Shown: positions 11,027 through 21,784 of the stretch, in pieces
Position numbering within the stretch: the first letter of the stretch is position 1
Layout: each line of letters opens with the position of its first letter
NCBI RefSeq assembly: GCF_026626305.1
Contig: NZ_JAPNUE010000001.1
Location: 496,001-560,000 of the forward strand
DNA length: 64,000 bases
Source of the DNA: Frigidibacter sp. RF13
Lineage (GTDB): Bacteria > Pseudomonadota > Alphaproteobacteria > Rhodobacterales > Rhodobacteraceae
Direction of reading: 5' to 3'
Made by a program: the position numbers and the translations under genes
The notes under the pieces: generated by a model
What the model was told of the DNA's origin: nothing
Database searches by the model: none
Seen by the model: only the letters and a program-made list of their open reading frames with translations

Positions 11027-11908
11027 GTGACCCCGGACCATCGCCCCATCGCCGCCGCACTCTGGATGGGCGGTTCGATCACTGGCTTCTGCCTCGTCGC
11101 TGTGGCAGGCCGCGCGCTCAGCACCGGGCTCGATACGTTCGAGATCATGTTCTACCGCTCGGTCGTCGGCGTCATTCTGGTGGTCGCTCTGGCGCTTGCC
11201 ACACGCCAGACCGAAGCCTTGCGCCCCCGGCACCTGCAGACGCATGTCTTGCGCAACCTCTTCCATTTCGCCGGACAGAACCTGTGGCTTTATGCGCTGA
11301 CGCTCATTCCCCTCGCCCAGCTTTTTGCGCTGGAATTTTCCTACCCGATCCTCGTGGCGCTCAGCGCACCCTTCTTTCTGGGCGAACGGCTGCCGCCCCG
11401 GCGCCTCGTCGCGGCGGCGATCGGGTTCGCGGGCATCCTGATCGTGGCGCGGCCGTTCGGGGGCGCCGGCCTGTCGATCGGCCTCATGGCGGCGCTGTTG
11501 TGCGCTGTGGGCTTCGCCGGTGCTGCCGTCATCACCAAGAAACTGACGCGCGTGACGAGCGTTCTGGCGATCCTTTTCTGGCTGACTGTCACCCAGACGC
11601 TCTTCGGCCTTGTGGGTGCGGCCTTCGGCGGCGGACCTGCCTGGCCCGCGCCGCCGCTTTGGCCCTGGATCCTTGCCATCGGCCTCGGCGGGCTTGGCGC
11701 GCATCTGAGCCTGACGAAGGCCCTCTCTCTCGCCCCGGCGTCCCTCGTGACCCCGCTCGACTTTCTGCGCCTGCCGCTCATCGGCGTCGTCGGCATGGTC
11801 TGGTACAGCGAACCCCTTGATATCTGGGTGTTTGTCGGCGGTGCGATCATCTTTGCCGCGAATTGGCTCAATATCTTGTCGGACACCCCCCACTCGCGCC
11901 CCGCATAG
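11027..11908 (+). CDS. EamA/DMT-family transporter
   Basis: Ten-helix drug/metabolite transporter of the EamA type (293 aa): two repeats of five transmembrane helices, with the conserved ALEFSYPILVALSAPFFLGERL segment closing the first half and LDFLRLPLIGVVGMVWYSEP closing the second. The GTG start has ACGGAG upstream and begins directly before the first helix. It is divergent from the TDT transporter. Substrates of this family range from amino acids to nucleotide sugars, and none is indicated here. Confidence 0.85.
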   Translation: MTPDHRPIAAALWMGGSITGFCLVAVAGRALSTGLDTFEIMFYRSVVGVILVVALALATRQTEALRPRHLQTHVLRNLFHFAGQNLWLYALTLIPLAQLFALEFSYPILVALSAPFFLGERLPPRRLVAAAIGFAGILIVARPFGGAGLSIGLMAALLCAVGFAGAAVITKKLTRVTSVLAILFWLTVTQTLFGLVGAAFGGGPAWPAPPLWPWILAIGLGGLGAHLSLTKALSLAPASLVTPLDFLRLPLIGVVGMVWYSEPLDIWVFVGGAIIFAANWLNILSDTPHSRPA

Positions 11909-11960
11909 TGCGAGAATGTCGCATCGTCCCGATCACGTTTTCGCGACGCAACGTCATTCG

Positions 11961-11989
11961 TTGACCGCTGCGCAGAGCGGGGCCTACGT
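11961..11989 (+). promoter_or_regulatory. Possible promoter of the FadL-type porin
   Basis: TTGACC, a 17-nt spacer and CTACGT, about 25 nt before the start codon. The -35 is good and the -10 is weak. Confidence 0.35.
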
Positions 11990-12012
11990 TCCTGTATGAG
12001 AGGAACAAACTC

Positions 12013-13137
12013 ATGGGGATGAGTGAAATGGAACGTATTCTGTTGACGGCAAGCGTCATCGCCATGGGCGCGAGCGGCGCATTCGCCGGTGGCATCGACC
12101 GGTCGGGTCAGTCCGTTGCGGTGATCTTCGAGAACGGCAACTATGCCGAATTCAGCCTTGGCAACGTAAACCCCTCGGTCTCGGGCCAGGCGCTCGCGAT
12201 CCCGGCTCCGGGCCTGAACGGTGCGCTTTCGGGCGATATGGCGGCGAGCTACACGCAGTTCAGCGGCGCGATCAAATACAAGTTTTCCGACAACCTCGAC
12301 GGCGCGCTGATCTTCGACCAGCCCTATGGCGCCAACGTGGATTACCCGGCAGGTACCGCATATTACGCGACCGGCTCGACCGCGACGCTGAAGACGACGG
12401 CGATCACCGGCGTCCTGCAGTACACGATGCCCTCGAACGTCAGCGTCTATGGCGGTTTGCGCTATGAGACGATGTCGGCCGAAGCCTCGATCCCATTTGT
12501 TGCCGGCTACACTGCGACCGGTTCGAAGGATGGCGCGCTCGGCTATCTCGTCGGTATCGCCTATGAAAAGCCCGAGATCGCGCTGCGCGTAGCGCTGACC
12601 TACAATTCGAAGATCAAGCACGAGATCGATACGGCGGAGGCCTCGCTCTTCGGACCGCTGAACACGGTTACGGAAGTGAACTCGCCCAAGTCGGTCAATC
12701 TCGAATTCCAGTCGGGCGTCGCCAAGGACACGCTGGTCTTCGGCTCGATCCGCTGGGTCGACTGGTCGAACTTCGACATCTCGCCGACGCAGTACGGCGT
12801 CCTGACCAGCGGCGGGTCGCTCGTGTCCTATGACAATGACACAATCAGCTATTCGCTTGGCGTCGGCCGCAAGTTCAACGAACATTGGTCGGCCGCGCTG
12901 ACGCTCGGCTATGAGAAGCAGGACGGTGGCATCGCCTCGAACCTGGGCCCGACCGACGGCTACAAGAGCATCGGCCTTGGCGCGACCTACACGCAGGACA
13001 ATATGAAAATCTCGGCCGGCGTGCGCTATGTCGATATCGGCGATGCGCAGGTGCAGCTTGGCCCGGTCTCGCCCTCGGCGAACTTCACCGACAACCATGC
13101 GGTCGGCTTCGGCATGCGGGTCGGCTTCAGCTTCTGA
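12013..13137 (+). CDS. OmpP1/FadL-family outer membrane protein
   Basis: Outer-membrane beta-barrel for uptake of long-chain fatty acids or other hydrophobic compounds. A signal peptide (MERILLTASVIAMGASGAFA) is followed by GGIDRSGQSVAVIFENGNY, the usual N-terminal FadL plug-like start. Alternating amphipathic strands run to a terminal aromatic (GFGMRVGFSF), the BAM recognition signal. At 374 aa it is slightly shorter than E. coli FadL. AGGA lies 8 nt before the first of three nearby in-frame ATGs. It is monocistronic and ends at a strong terminator. Confidence 0.9.
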   Translation: MGMSEMERILLTASVIAMGASGAFAGGIDRSGQSVAVIFENGNYAEFSLGNVNPSVSGQALAIPAPGLNGALSGDMAASYTQFSGAIKYKFSDNLDGALIFDQPYGANVDYPAGTAYYATGSTATLKTTAITGVLQYTMPSNVSVYGGLRYETMSAEASIPFVAGYTATGSKDGALGYLVGIAYEKPEIALRVALTYNSKIKHEIDTAEASLFGPLNTVTEVNSPKSVNLEFQSGVAKDTLVFGSIRWVDWSNFDISPTQYGVLTSGGSLVSYDNDTISYSLGVGRKFNEHWSAALTLGYEKQDGGIASNLGPTDGYKSIGLGATYTQDNMKISAGVRYVDIGDAQVQLGPVSPSANFTDNHAVGFGMRVGFSF

Positions 13138-13157
13138 TCCGGCGTCAGTCCTTTCGG

Positions 13158-13186
13158 AAAGGCCCTGCTATTCGCAGGGCCTTTTT
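13158..13186 (+). terminator. Intrinsic terminator of the FadL-type gene
   Basis: An 11-bp stem AAAGGCCCTGC / GCAGGGCCTTT with a 5-nt loop, followed by TT. Textbook form. Confidence 0.9.
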
Positions 13187-13272
13187 CGTTTCGGATCAAT
13201 CTCGCAAGAATCCGGGTGAATCTTACCGCCCGACCGGCTAAGGGGATGGGGGGATATTCAGACGGAACGGCG

Positions 13273-14142
13273 ATGATCTATCAGTCCGCGAAAGAATGGC
13301 AGGCGGCGAGCCGCAAGCGCGTGCTGCTCTTTGGCATGTCGGGGCTCGGCAAGACCCATATTTCCAACCTGCTGCGCGGTGCGGGCGACTGGTTTCACTA
13401 TTCTGTCGATTACCGGATCGGCACGCGCTACATGGGCGAGCATATCGCCGACAATTTCAAGCGCGAGGCGATGAAGGTGCCGCTGTTGCGGGAACTTTTG
13501 ATGTCGGATTCGGTCCATATCACCTCGAACATCACCTTCAACAATCTGGCGCCCCTCTCCACCTATCTCGGCAAGCCCGGCGATCCCGCGAAAGGCGGCG
13601 TGCCCTTTGCCGAATATCTGCGGCGGCAGGAACAGCACCGGGTGGCCGAGGTCGCGGCGCTTCTCGATACGCCCACCTTCATCGAGCGCGCCGAGGGGCT
13701 TTACGGCTATGCGAATTTCGTCTGCGATTCCGGCGGCTCGATCTGCGAGGTCGTCGACCCCGATGATCCATCTGATCCGGTGCTGAAGGCGCTTGAGGGC
13801 AACCTGCTTCTCGTCTGGATAGAGGGCAGCGAGGCACATCGGGACGAACTGATCCGCCGCTTCGACCGGGCGCCGAAACCGATCTACTATCAACCCGATT
13901 TCCTGAAAGGCCTCTGGGCGGACTACCTGAAGGCCGAAGGTAAGTCCGAGGCTCAGGTCGACCCCGACGCCTTCCTGCGCTTCGGCTACGCGCGCCTTCT
14001 CGACCATCGCCAGCCGCGCTACCGCGCCATGGCGCGGCGGGGCGTAACTGTCACGGCAGAGGAGGTGGCGCGTGTGACCAGCCCTGCTGCTTTCACCAAT
14101 CTGATCGCAGCCGCCCTTGAGCGTCGCGGCCCTACGGCATAG
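13273..14142 (+). CDS. P-loop ATPase/kinase-like protein of unknown role
   Basis: Soluble 289-aa protein with one clear motif, Walker [10 protein letters not shown] at about residues 20-28, in the first beta-strand/loop ([20 protein letters not shown]), as in small-molecule kinases and adenylate-kinase-like P-loops. A later strand [21 protein letters not shown] looks like a kinase lid or nucleotide-base region (compare thymidylate/shikimate kinase folds). The start at [10 protein letters not shown] is the simplest choice, and upstream ATGs have poor ribosome sites. It precedes metA by 23 nt on the same strand, so the two are probably co-transcribed. I do not recognise a named function. Confidence 0.75.
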   Translation: MIYQSAKEWQAASRKRVLLFGMSGLGKTHISNLLRGAGDWFHYSVDYRIGTRYMGEHIADNFKREAMKVPLLRELLMSDSVHITSNITFNNLAPLSTYLGKPGDPAKGGVPFAEYLRRQEQHRVAEVAALLDTPTFIERAEGLYGYANFVCDSGGSICEVVDPDDPSDPVLKALEGNLLLVWIEGSEAHRDELIRRFDRAPKPIYYQPDFLKGLWADYLKAEGKSEAQVDPDAFLRFGYARLLDHRQPRYRAMARRGVTVTAEEVARVTSPAAFTNLIAAALERRGPTA

Positions 14143-14165
14143 ATCAACCTGCAAAGGAGCGTCTC

Positions 14166-15095
14166 ATGCCGATCACCCTGCCCGAAAACCTGCCTGCCTT
14201 CGATGTCCTGTCGCAGGAAGGCGTGATGGTCATGTCGCCTGACCGGGCGAGCCATCAGGACATCCGGCCACTTCGGATCGGGCTTCTGAACCTGATGCCG
14301 AAGAAGATCCAGACGGAAAATCAGTTCGCCCGGCTGATCGGTGCAACGCCCCTGCAGATCGACTTCCAGCTGATCCGCATGACCGAGCACGAGACGAAGA
14401 ATACTGCGGCTGAACATATGGCGGCCTTCTACCGGCCCTTCGCCGAGGTCGCAGCCTCGGGCGAAAAGTTCGACGGGCTGATCATCACCGGTGCACCGAT
14501 CGAACATCTGCCGTTCGAGGAGGTGACTTACTGGGACGAGCTTCGCCAGGTGATGGACTGGACACAGAGCCATGTCCATTCGACCTTCGGCGTCTGCTGG
14601 GGCGGCATGGCGATGATCTATCATTTCCACCGCGTCAGGAAGCACATGCTTGACCACAAGGCCTTCGGCTGCTTCCGCCACCAGAACCGCCTGCCCGCCT
14701 CGCCTTACCTGCGTGGCTTTTCGGACGATTTCGTCATCCCCGTCAGCCGCTGGACCGAGATGAAGCAGGCTGAAATCGACGCGGCGCCCGGTCTGAGGAC
14801 GCTCCTTGGCTCGGATGAGGTCGGACCGTGTCTGGTCGAGGATCCGGGCCACCGCGCACTCTATATCTTCAACCATTTCGAGTATGACAGTGGTACCTTG
14901 AAAGAGGAATATGACCGCGACGTCTCGAACGGCACGCCGATCAATGTGCCGATGAACTACTACCCCGATGACGATCCGGCACGTCAGCCCATGAACCGCT
15001 GGCGCAGCCATGCGCATCTGCTCTATGGCAACTGGGTGAACGAGATTTACCAGACGACGCCCTTCGATCTTTCCGAGATCGGCAAGAAGGGCTGA
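14166..15095 (+). CDS. metA: Homoserine O-acyltransferase MetA (probably acetyl-CoA type)
   Basis: Acylates homoserine in the first committed step of methionine synthesis. It is a GATase-like fold of 309 aa with the nucleophile in FGVCWGGMA (Cys144) and the His/Glu pair in NHFEYDS. The acyl-CoA selectivity position reads [10 protein letters not shown], i.e. Glu113. In characterised MetA enzymes Glu at the equivalent position 111 goes with acetyl-CoA and Gly with succinyl-CoA, so homoserine O-acetyltransferase activity (metAA) is inferred. AAAGGAG precedes the ATG. It lies directly behind the P-loop gene; no SAM riboswitch is visible in the 23-nt gap. Confidence 0.94.
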   Translation: MPITLPENLPAFDVLSQEGVMVMSPDRASHQDIRPLRIGLLNLMPKKIQTENQFARLIGATPLQIDFQLIRMTEHETKNTAAEHMAAFYRPFAEVAASGEKFDGLIITGAPIEHLPFEEVTYWDELRQVMDWTQSHVHSTFGVCWGGMAMIYHFHRVRKHMLDHKAFGCFRHQNRLPASPYLRGFSDDFVIPVSRWTEMKQAEIDAAPGLRTLLGSDEVGPCLVEDPGHRALYIFNHFEYDSGTLKEEYDRDVSNGTPINVPMNYYPDDDPARQPMNRWRSHAHLLYGNWVNEIYQTTPFDLSEIGKKG

Positions 15096-15111
15096 AGCCC
15101 GGCAAGGCGGG

Positions 15112-15186
15112 CAACCTCCTCGGACATTGCATGTCTCGTCGGCCTGCCCGCGCGAGGCGCGCACGAAGTGCTTCGACGAGCTGCGG
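15112..15186 (+). repeat. Dispersed palindromic repeat, family 2, copy B (two inverted arms)
   Basis: Begins about 15 nt after the metA stop. The right arm read backwards is CTCGTCGAAGCACTTCGTGC, and the left arm begins CCTCCTCGGACATTGCATG. The arms are imperfectly complementary and could form one long hairpin. It lies in front of the bidirectional terminator. Confidence 0.5.
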
Positions 15187-15196
15187 CGCAAAGAAC

Positions 15197-15224
15197 AAGG
15201 CCCGGACGGTACCGTCCGGGCCTT
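15197..15224. terminator. Bidirectional terminator between metA and clpX
   Basis: Perfect 14-bp palindrome AAGGCCCGGACGGT / ACCGTCCGGGCCTT between convergent genes, with flanking A and T runs. Confidence 0.8.
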
Positions 15225-15244
15225 TAAATTCGTCCCAGTCGGGT

Positions 15245-16513
15245 TCAGCGCCCGGTGGTAGCCTCTTTCTTCGCATCCGCATGGATCAGCAGCGGCCGAG
15301 CGCCTTCGGTCTCGACCGCTTCTTGATTGACCACGACTTCCTGCACCGAACCCATGCCCGGCAGTTCGAACATCGTGTCCAAGAGGATATCTTCCATGAT
15401 CGAACGCAGGCCCCGCGCGCCGGTCTTGCGCTTGATCGCACGTTTGGCGATCGCGGTCAGCGCATCGGGCGTGAAGGTCAGTTTCACCCCCTCGATGTCG
15501 AACAGCCGCTGATATTGCTTGACCAGCGCATTCTTCGGCTCCGTCAGGATCGTGACCAGCGCATCCTCGTCAAGGTCTTCGAGCGTTGCCAGCACCGGCA
15601 GACGGCCGACGAACTCCGGGATCAGGCCGAACTTCAGCAGATCCTCAGGCTCAAGCTCCTTGAACAATTCGCCTACGCCACGGGAATCCGGGTCCTTCAC
15701 GTCGGCGCCGAAGCCGATGCCCGAACCCTTGCCACGCTGGGCGATGATCTTTTCAAGCCCGGCAAAGGCGCCGCCGCAGATGAAGAGGATGTTGGTCGTG
15801 TCGACCTGCAGGAATTCCTGTTGCGGATGCTTCCGGCCGCCCTGCGGCGGCACCGAAGCGACCGTGCCTTCCATGATCTTCAGAAGCGCCTGCTGCACGC
15901 CCTCGCCCGAGACATCGCGGGTGATCGACGGGTTGTCGGACTTCCGGGTGATCTTGTCGACCTCGTCGATATAGACGATGCCGCGCTGCGCGCGTTCGAC
16001 GTTGTATTCGGACGCCTGCAAGAGCTTCAGGATGATGTTTTCCACATCCTCGCCGACATAGCCCGCTTCGGTCAGGGTCGTCGCATCCGCCATGGTGAAG
16101 GGCACATCGAGGATGCGTGCCAGCGTCTGTGCGAGCAGCGTCTTGCCGCAGCCTGTCGGGCCGATCAGCAGGATGTTCGATTTCGCCAGCTCGATATCAG
16201 AGGACTTCGCCGCATGATTCAGGCGTTTGTAGTGGTTATGGACCGCAACCGACAGCACGCGCTTGGCGTGCTGCTGGCCAATCACATAATCGTCCAGCAC
16301 CTTGCAAATCTCGCGCGGTGTCGGCACGCCGTCATGCGATTTCAGACCCGTGGTCTTCGTCTCTTCACGGATGATATCCATGCAGAGCTCGACGCATTCG
16401 TCGCAGATGAAGACCGTAGGACCGGCGATCAGCTTTCTGACCTCATGCTGGCTCTTGCCGCAGAACGAGCAGTAAAGGGTGTTCTTGCTGTCGCTGCCTG
16501 AATTGTTCGCCAT
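15245..16513 (-). CDS. clpX: ATP-dependent Clp protease ATP-binding subunit ClpX
   Basis: AAA+ unfoldase that feeds substrates to ClpP; in alphaproteobacteria it degrades CtrA among others. The N-terminal C4 zinc domain has Cys15, Cys18, Cys37 and Cys40 (LYCSFC...FICDEC). Walker A GPTGCGKT is at 118-125, Walker B reads [10 protein letters not shown], and a pore-loop [10 protein letters not shown] and an IGF-type region near [13 protein letters not shown] are present. The 422-aa length is standard. GAGGTGA precedes the ATG. It lies downstream of clpP on the same strand with about 130 nt between, so it may have its own promoter. Confidence 0.97.
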   Translation of the reverse strand: MANNSGSDSKNTLYCSFCGKSQHEVRKLIAGPTVFICDECVELCMDIIREETKTTGLKSHDGVPTPREICKVLDDYVIGQQHAKRVLSVAVHNHYKRLNHAAKSSDIELAKSNILLIGPTGCGKTLLAQTLARILDVPFTMADATTLTEAGYVGEDVENIILKLLQASEYNVERAQRGIVYIDEVDKITRKSDNPSITRDVSGEGVQQALLKIMEGTVASVPPQGGRKHPQQEFLQVDTTNILFICGGAFAGLEKIIAQRGKGSGIGFGADVKDPDSRGVGELFKELEPEDLLKFGLIPEFVGRLPVLATLEDLDEDALVTILTEPKNALVKQYQRLFDIEGVKLTFTPDALTAIAKRAIKRKTGARGLRSIMEDILLDTMFELPGMGSVQEVVVNQEAVETEGARPLLIHADAKKEATTGR

Positions 16514-16612
16514 CCGTCACCTCTGCGGCCTGCCCCCGGCCATTAGCGCTCATTTAGAGCCGCCCTTTTCGGCAAGATTAGGGCAGCAACCGGACCATCA
16601 CAACGTCTAATT

Positions 16613-16640
16613 GCCCGGCCACACATTCTTGTGGCCGGGC
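16613..16640 (-). terminator. Hairpin after clpP (possible attenuating terminator)
   Basis: Stem GCCCGGCCACA / TGTGGCCGGGC with a 6-nt loop, a few nucleotides after the clpP stop. There is only a weak T run after it, so partial read-through into clpX is likely. Confidence 0.5.
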
Positions 16641-16647
16641 GTTACAT

Positions 16648-17271
16648 TCAGTCCTCGACCTTCGGTCGGCTTTCGAGAATCTCGTCGATCAGCCCCCAGT
16701 CCTTAGCGTCTTCGGCCGACATGAAATTATCGCGCTCCAGCGCCGCCTCGACCTTCTTGATCGGGTTGCCGGTATGCTTGACATAGATCTGGTTCAGCCG
16801 GTCCTTCAGCTTCTGCGTTTCCTGGGCGTGGATCATGATGTCCGTCGCCTGGCCCTGATAGCCGCCCGAGGGCTGGTGGACCATGATCCGGCTGTTTGGC
16901 AGCGAGAAGCGCATGCCTTTCTCGCCCGCGGTCAGCAGCAGCGAGCCCATCGAGGCTGCCTGCCCGATGACAAGCGTCGAGACCTTGGGCTTGATGTACT
17001 GCATCGTGTCGTAGATCGACAGGCCCGAAGTCACCACACCGCCCGGGCTGTTGATATACATGGCGATTTCCTTCGAGGGATTTTCCGCCTCAAGGAACAG
17101 AAGCTGGGCGCAGATCAGCGTCGACATGCCGTCATGGACGGGACCTGCGAGGAAGATGATCCGCTCCTTCAAGAGCCGCGAATAGATGTCATAGGCCCGT
17201 TCGCCGCGCGAGGTCTGCTCGACCACCATCGGCACAAGGGTGTTCATATAGAGATCGTACGGGTCTTTCAT
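16648..17271 (-). CDS. clpP: ATP-dependent Clp protease proteolytic subunit ClpP
   Basis: Serine protease barrel that works with ClpX (and ClpA). The catalytic triad is visible: Ser107 in GQAASMGS, His132 in MVHQPSGG and Asp181 in ERDNFM; the helix-E/handle sequence is complete. At 207 aa it has family length. The start [10 protein letters not shown] was chosen because GAGG lies about 11 nt upstream and family members begin with this short propeptide-like segment; an earlier in-frame ATG adds 19 residues with no support. The order clpP-clpX is the usual one. Confidence 0.97.
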   Translation of the reverse strand: MKDPYDLYMNTLVPMVVEQTSRGERAYDIYSRLLKERIIFLAGPVHDGMSTLICAQLLFLEAENPSKEIAMYINSPGGVVTSGLSIYDTMQYIKPKVSTLVIGQAASMGSLLLTAGEKGMRFSLPNSRIMVHQPSGGYQGQATDIMIHAQETQKLKDRLNQIYVKHTGNPIKKVEAALERDNFMSAEDAKDWGLIDEILESRPKVED

Positions 17272-17464
17272 CGTCTGCCGCCTCGCGCTCAATCCGGTGT
17301 CTAGTCTTATGGGCCTTTGCTTACACAAGTCTTAGTGGCGCGCGACGGGGGCTGCAAGGGCCGGCCCTGCCTGACCTGACGGCCCCTCTCCGGTCGCGCC
17401 GAAGGCTCTTCTCAAACCGACCGGTCCAAGGCAGCATGGCCGGATCATCGGCGGGAGGGTGGAC

Positions 17465-18913
17465 ATGGAGTATGGTGTGATGGATGCGACCGCGCTCGCC
17501 GCGCTGGTCGCCCGCCGGGACGCGAGCGCAGAAGAGCTGCTCGATCTCGCGCTTGCCGAGGTCGAGAGGCTCAATCCGCAGCTGAACGCTGTCGTTCTGC
17601 TTCAAGAAGGCGTGGCCCGCGCGGCAATCCGCAAGGGCCTCCCCGACGGGCCGTTCCGGGGCGTGCCCTTCCTTCTGAAGGACCTCGGCTGCGAGGCAGT
17701 GGATTTTCCTTCGCACAATGGCTCCCGCCTTCTGATGAACACACGCTACCCGCGCGACAGCGCGATTTTCGAACGCATCTGCGCGACGGGGGTCGTAAGC
17801 TTCGGCCGCACGACCGCGCCCGAGGGTGGCGTCGGACCGGCAACCGAAGCCGCCGTCTATGGCGGCCCGACGCGCAACCCCTGGCACCTCGGTCATACCT
17901 CGGGCGGATCGTCCGGCGGCGCGGGCGCGGCCGTCGCGGCCGGGATCGTACCTGCAGCGCATGGGTCGGACGGCGGCGGATCGGTGCGCATCCCGGCCGC
18001 GTCTTGCGGCCTTTACGGCTTCAAACCCACCCGCGCCCGGCTGCCCGACGGGCCCTATGTCGGTGAAGGTTGGGCCGGCATGACGATCGACGGGTTCCTC
18101 ACCCGCTCGGTCCGCGATACGGCCACCTTCCTCGATGCCTGCCACGGCGCTGACCCCGGCGCCCCCTATTGGGCGCCGCCCTTGCGGGACAGCCACAGTG
18201 CCGCCATCGCCCGTCCACCCCGGCGCTTGCGCATCGCCATGTGCGACACGACCTTCACCGGCGCGCCGATCCATCCCGACTGCCGCGACGCCGTCCACGA
18301 AGCCGCCCGGCTTCTGGAGAGCCTCGGCCACCATGTCGAACCGGCGAGACCGAAGGCCGATGTCGCAGGCATGATGCGCGCCTGGACGAAGATCGTCGCC
18401 TGCGGCACCGCACTTTATGTCGCCAAGACAGTCGCGGCGCGCGGTCGCCCGCTGGCCGATGGCGAGGTCGAGGCCGTGACACAAGGCGCCATCGCCTACG
18501 CCGCCACCCTGTCGGGCGCCGACTATCTGGAGGCGGTCGGCAAGATCCATGCATTCGGCCGCGAGATGGCCGCCTTCCTGCCGCCCTACGACGTGCTTTT
18601 GTCGGCAACACTCGCCGAACCGCCCGCCGTGGTCGGCCGCTTTGCCCACCGGACCGAGGATTTCGTCCATTATCGCATGGGCGCCGGCATGGTCTTCGAC
18701 TATTCGCCCTTCTGCGCGGTCTTCAACGCCTCGGGCCAGCCCGCCGCCTCCTTGCCGCTCGCGTGGAACGCCGATGGCCTGCCCATTGGCATTCACCTCG
18801 CAGCCCCCTTCGGCGAGGACGAGATGCTGATTGCCCTTTCCGCCGAACTGGAAGCTGCCCGACCCTGGGCCAACCGCCGCCCGCCCCAACAGGACGCATA
18901 CAAACAAAATTGA
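17465..18913 (+). CDS. Amidase signature (AS) family enzyme
   Basis: Hydrolase of the AS superfamily (GatA/fatty-acid-amide-hydrolase type, 482 aa). The Ser-cisSer-Lys triad is visible: Lys72 in VPFLLKDLG, the glycine/serine-rich loop [11 protein letters not shown] near 145-152 and the nucleophile Ser173 in [17 protein letters not shown] lies 7 nt before this ATG; a GTG two codons upstream is too close to that site. It stands directly upstream of a polyamine-type ABC transporter on the same strand (82 nt), so it may hydrolyse an amide imported by it. It is not the GatA subunit by context, since no gatB or gatC is present. Confidence 0.88.
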   Translation: MEYGVMDATALAALVARRDASAEELLDLALAEVERLNPQLNAVVLLQEGVARAAIRKGLPDGPFRGVPFLLKDLGCEAVDFPSHNGSRLLMNTRYPRDSAIFERICATGVVSFGRTTAPEGGVGPATEAAVYGGPTRNPWHLGHTSGGSSGGAGAAVAAGIVPAAHGSDGGGSVRIPAASCGLYGFKPTRARLPDGPYVGEGWAGMTIDGFLTRSVRDTATFLDACHGADPGAPYWAPPLRDSHSAAIARPPRRLRIAMCDTTFTGAPIHPDCRDAVHEAARLLESLGHHVEPARPKADVAGMMRAWTKIVACGTALYVAKTVAARGRPLADGEVEAVTQGAIAYAATLSGADYLEAVGKIHAFGREMAAFLPPYDVLLSATLAEPPAVVGRFAHRTEDFVHYRMGAGMVFDYSPFCAVFNASGQPAASLPLAWNADGLPIGIHLAAPFGEDEMLIALSAELEAARPWANRRPPQQDAYKQN

Positions 18914-18995
18914 CCCGGAGGCCCAGCTTTTCCTTGCACCGAATCTGCAAGCGGTAAAATCTGATCAAAAGGAAGCACCTTGGGGAGGGCTCACC

Positions 18996-20051
<1,056 letters not shown>

Positions 20052-20054
20052 GCC

Positions 20055-20963
20055 ATGCACAGCCTCGAGGAACGCGCCAACAACCGCTCCGCTCGCAACG
20101 GCTGGTTCCTCTCGACCCCGGCACTGGTGATCCTGACCTTCGCCGCCGTCGGTCCCTTGTTCATCATGCTGGTCTATTCGTTTCTGGAGGCTGGCCAATA
20201 CGGCAATGTCGAATGGGCCTTCTCGACCGATGGCTGGGTCGCCACACTCTTCACGCGCGACATTTTCGACGACACGGTCAGCCTTGCCGACGCGCATCTG
20301 ACGATCTTCTGGCGCTCGGTCAAACTGTCGCTCCTGACCACGGCGCTGACCTTCGCCGTGGGCTTTCCCACCGCCTGGTTCATCGCCACGCGCCCGCCCA
20401 AGGCGCGGGCACTGTGGCTGTTCCTCATCACCATTCCGTTCTGGACGAACCTCCTGATCCGCACCTTCGCAATCAACGAGATCATCCGCACCGAAGGCGT
20501 TCTGAACACGGTCCTGAAAAAGCTCGGCCTGATCGAAACGCCCTTGCAGATCATCTACACCGACACAGCCGTGCTGATTGGTATGACCTATGTCTACCTG
20601 CCGCTGATGGTCCTGCCGCTCTTTGCCGCGATCGACCGGTTCGACATGCGGCTCCTCGAAGCGTGCTACGACCTCTACGCCAGCCGCTGGCGGGCCCTGA
20701 CCCGCGTGATCGTACCGATCGTGAAACCCGGCATCGTCGCCGGGTCGATCCTGGTCTTCATCCCCTCGCTCGGCGCCTATGTAACGCCGCGTATCCTGGG
20801 CGGCGGCAAGAACATGATGATCGGCAATTTCATCGAACTGCAATTCGGGCAGGGCCGGAACTGGCCGCTTGGCGCGGCACTTTCGGTGGTGCTTCTAGTC
20901 ATCGTTGCGACCGCGCTTCTCTTTTACGTCCGCGCCGTCAATCGCGAGGTGCGCCATGACTAA
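20055..20963 (+). CDS. potB: Polyamine-type ABC transporter permease (PotB-like)
   Basis: Inner-membrane permease with six predicted helices (302 aa). The cytoplasmic EAA-type loop is LLEACYDLYASRWRALTRVIVPIVKPGI, where the ATPase docks. The start has GGAGG upstream and lies 3 nt after the potA stop. Fourth-helix sequences TNLLIRTFAINEI match PotB/PotH-type permeases. It pairs with the next permease. Substrate preference within the polyamine group cannot be told. Confidence 0.9.
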   Translation: MHSLEERANNRSARNGWFLSTPALVILTFAAVGPLFIMLVYSFLEAGQYGNVEWAFSTDGWVATLFTRDIFDDTVSLADAHLTIFWRSVKLSLLTTALTFAVGFPTAWFIATRPPKARALWLFLITIPFWTNLLIRTFAINEIIRTEGVLNTVLKKLGLIETPLQIIYTDTAVLIGMTYVYLPLMVLPLFAAIDRFDMRLLEACYDLYASRWRALTRVIVPIVKPGIVAGSILVFIPSLGAYVTPRILGGGKNMMIGNFIELQFGQGRNWPLGAALSVVLLVIVATALLFYVRAVNREVRHD

Positions 20964-21762
20964 GCGCCCCTTCTCGGTCGCCCGCCTGCCGGGCTTTACC
21001 GGAACCGCCATCGCGGTCTTCCTCGCCCTCTACCTGCCGATCGTCATCCTCGTCGTCTATTCCTTCAACAAAGGGAATTCGGTCGCGGTCTGGCAGGGCC
21101 TGTCGCTTGATTGGTACGCCAAGGCCTGGGCAAACACTGCGGTCAAGGAGGCGACGGTACGTTCGCTGATCATCGCTGTTTCGGCCGCGCTCATCTCGAC
21201 CGCCGCTGCCACGATGGCGGCCCTCGGCACCACACGGCGCAAGGCCTTCAAGGGCCAGACCTTCATCTATGTGATGATCAACCAGCCGCTGATGGTGCCC
21301 GAGATCGTAACCGCCGTCGCGCTTCTGATCTTCTTCGCCTGGATCAAGGTCACGACCGGCATCCAGGGCCTCGGCTATCTGATCGCCGCGCACTCCGCCT
21401 TCTGCATCCCGTTCGCCTACTTGCCTATCAGGGCACGATTGGAAGGCATGGACCTGTCGCTGGAAACCGCGGCCGCCGACCTGTACGCCAGCCCGTGGGC
21501 GACCTTCCGGAGGGTAACGCTTCCACTGCTGGCGCCCGGCATCATCGCTGGAGCAATGTTGGCCTTCGTCATCTCGCTTGACGATGTCGTCATCACCGAA
21601 TTCGTGAAATCGGGTGGACAGGACACGCTGCCGACCTTCATGCTGGGGCAGCTGCGTCGCCAGCTCACACCGGAAATCAATGCCATTTCCAGCGTACTTC
21701 TGCTGCTGACGGTCCTTCTCTTGACCGCCTTTTTCCTGCTGACGAAACGACAAGACCACTAA
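20956..21762 (+). CDS. potC: Polyamine-type ABC transporter permease (PotC-like)
   Basis: Second permease of the importer (268 aa, six helices). Its EAA loop reads LETAAADLYASPWATFRRVTLPLLAPGI, and the helix after it, AGAMLAFVISLDDVVITEFV, is highly typical of PotC/PotI. The ATG overlaps the potB stop by 8 nt, which points to translational coupling. Upstream in-frame ATGs lie inside potB and were rejected. Confidence 0.9.
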   Translation: MTKRPFSVARLPGFTGTAIAVFLALYLPIVILVVYSFNKGNSVAVWQGLSLDWYAKAWANTAVKEATVRSLIIAVSAALISTAAATMAALGTTRRKAFKGQTFIYVMINQPLMVPEIVTAVALLIFFAWIKVTTGIQGLGYLIAAHSAFCIPFAYLPIRARLEGMDLSLETAAADLYASPWATFRRVTLPLLAPGIIAGAMLAFVISLDDVVITEFVKSGGQDTLPTFMLGQLRRQLTPEINAISSVLLLLTVLLLTAFFLLTKRQDH

Positions 21763-21784
21763 ACAAAAAACAGGGAGAATGAAG

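Noticed and set aside
10871..11893. Large N-terminal extension of the TDT transporter frame
   Set aside because: Runs antisense through the EamA gene; a strong AAGGAG and the first membrane helix fix the start at 10870.
11341..13098. Long minus-strand frame opposite EamA and FadL genes
   Set aside because: Shadow of two well-supported genes, with Arg/Asp-rich nonsense composition.
14143..14165. SAM riboswitch before metA
   Set aside because: Only 23 nt separate the upstream gene from metA; no room for SAM-II or SAM-I type folds.
16514..16647. Small RNA between clpP and clpX
   Set aside because: One hairpin only, explained as a weak clpP terminator; no promoter of its own seen.
17305..17330. 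Possible sigma32 heat-shock promoter before clpP (CTTGTG ... CCCATA)
   Set aside because: Spacing between the two boxes is too short (about 9-10 nt), and the -35 is incomplete.
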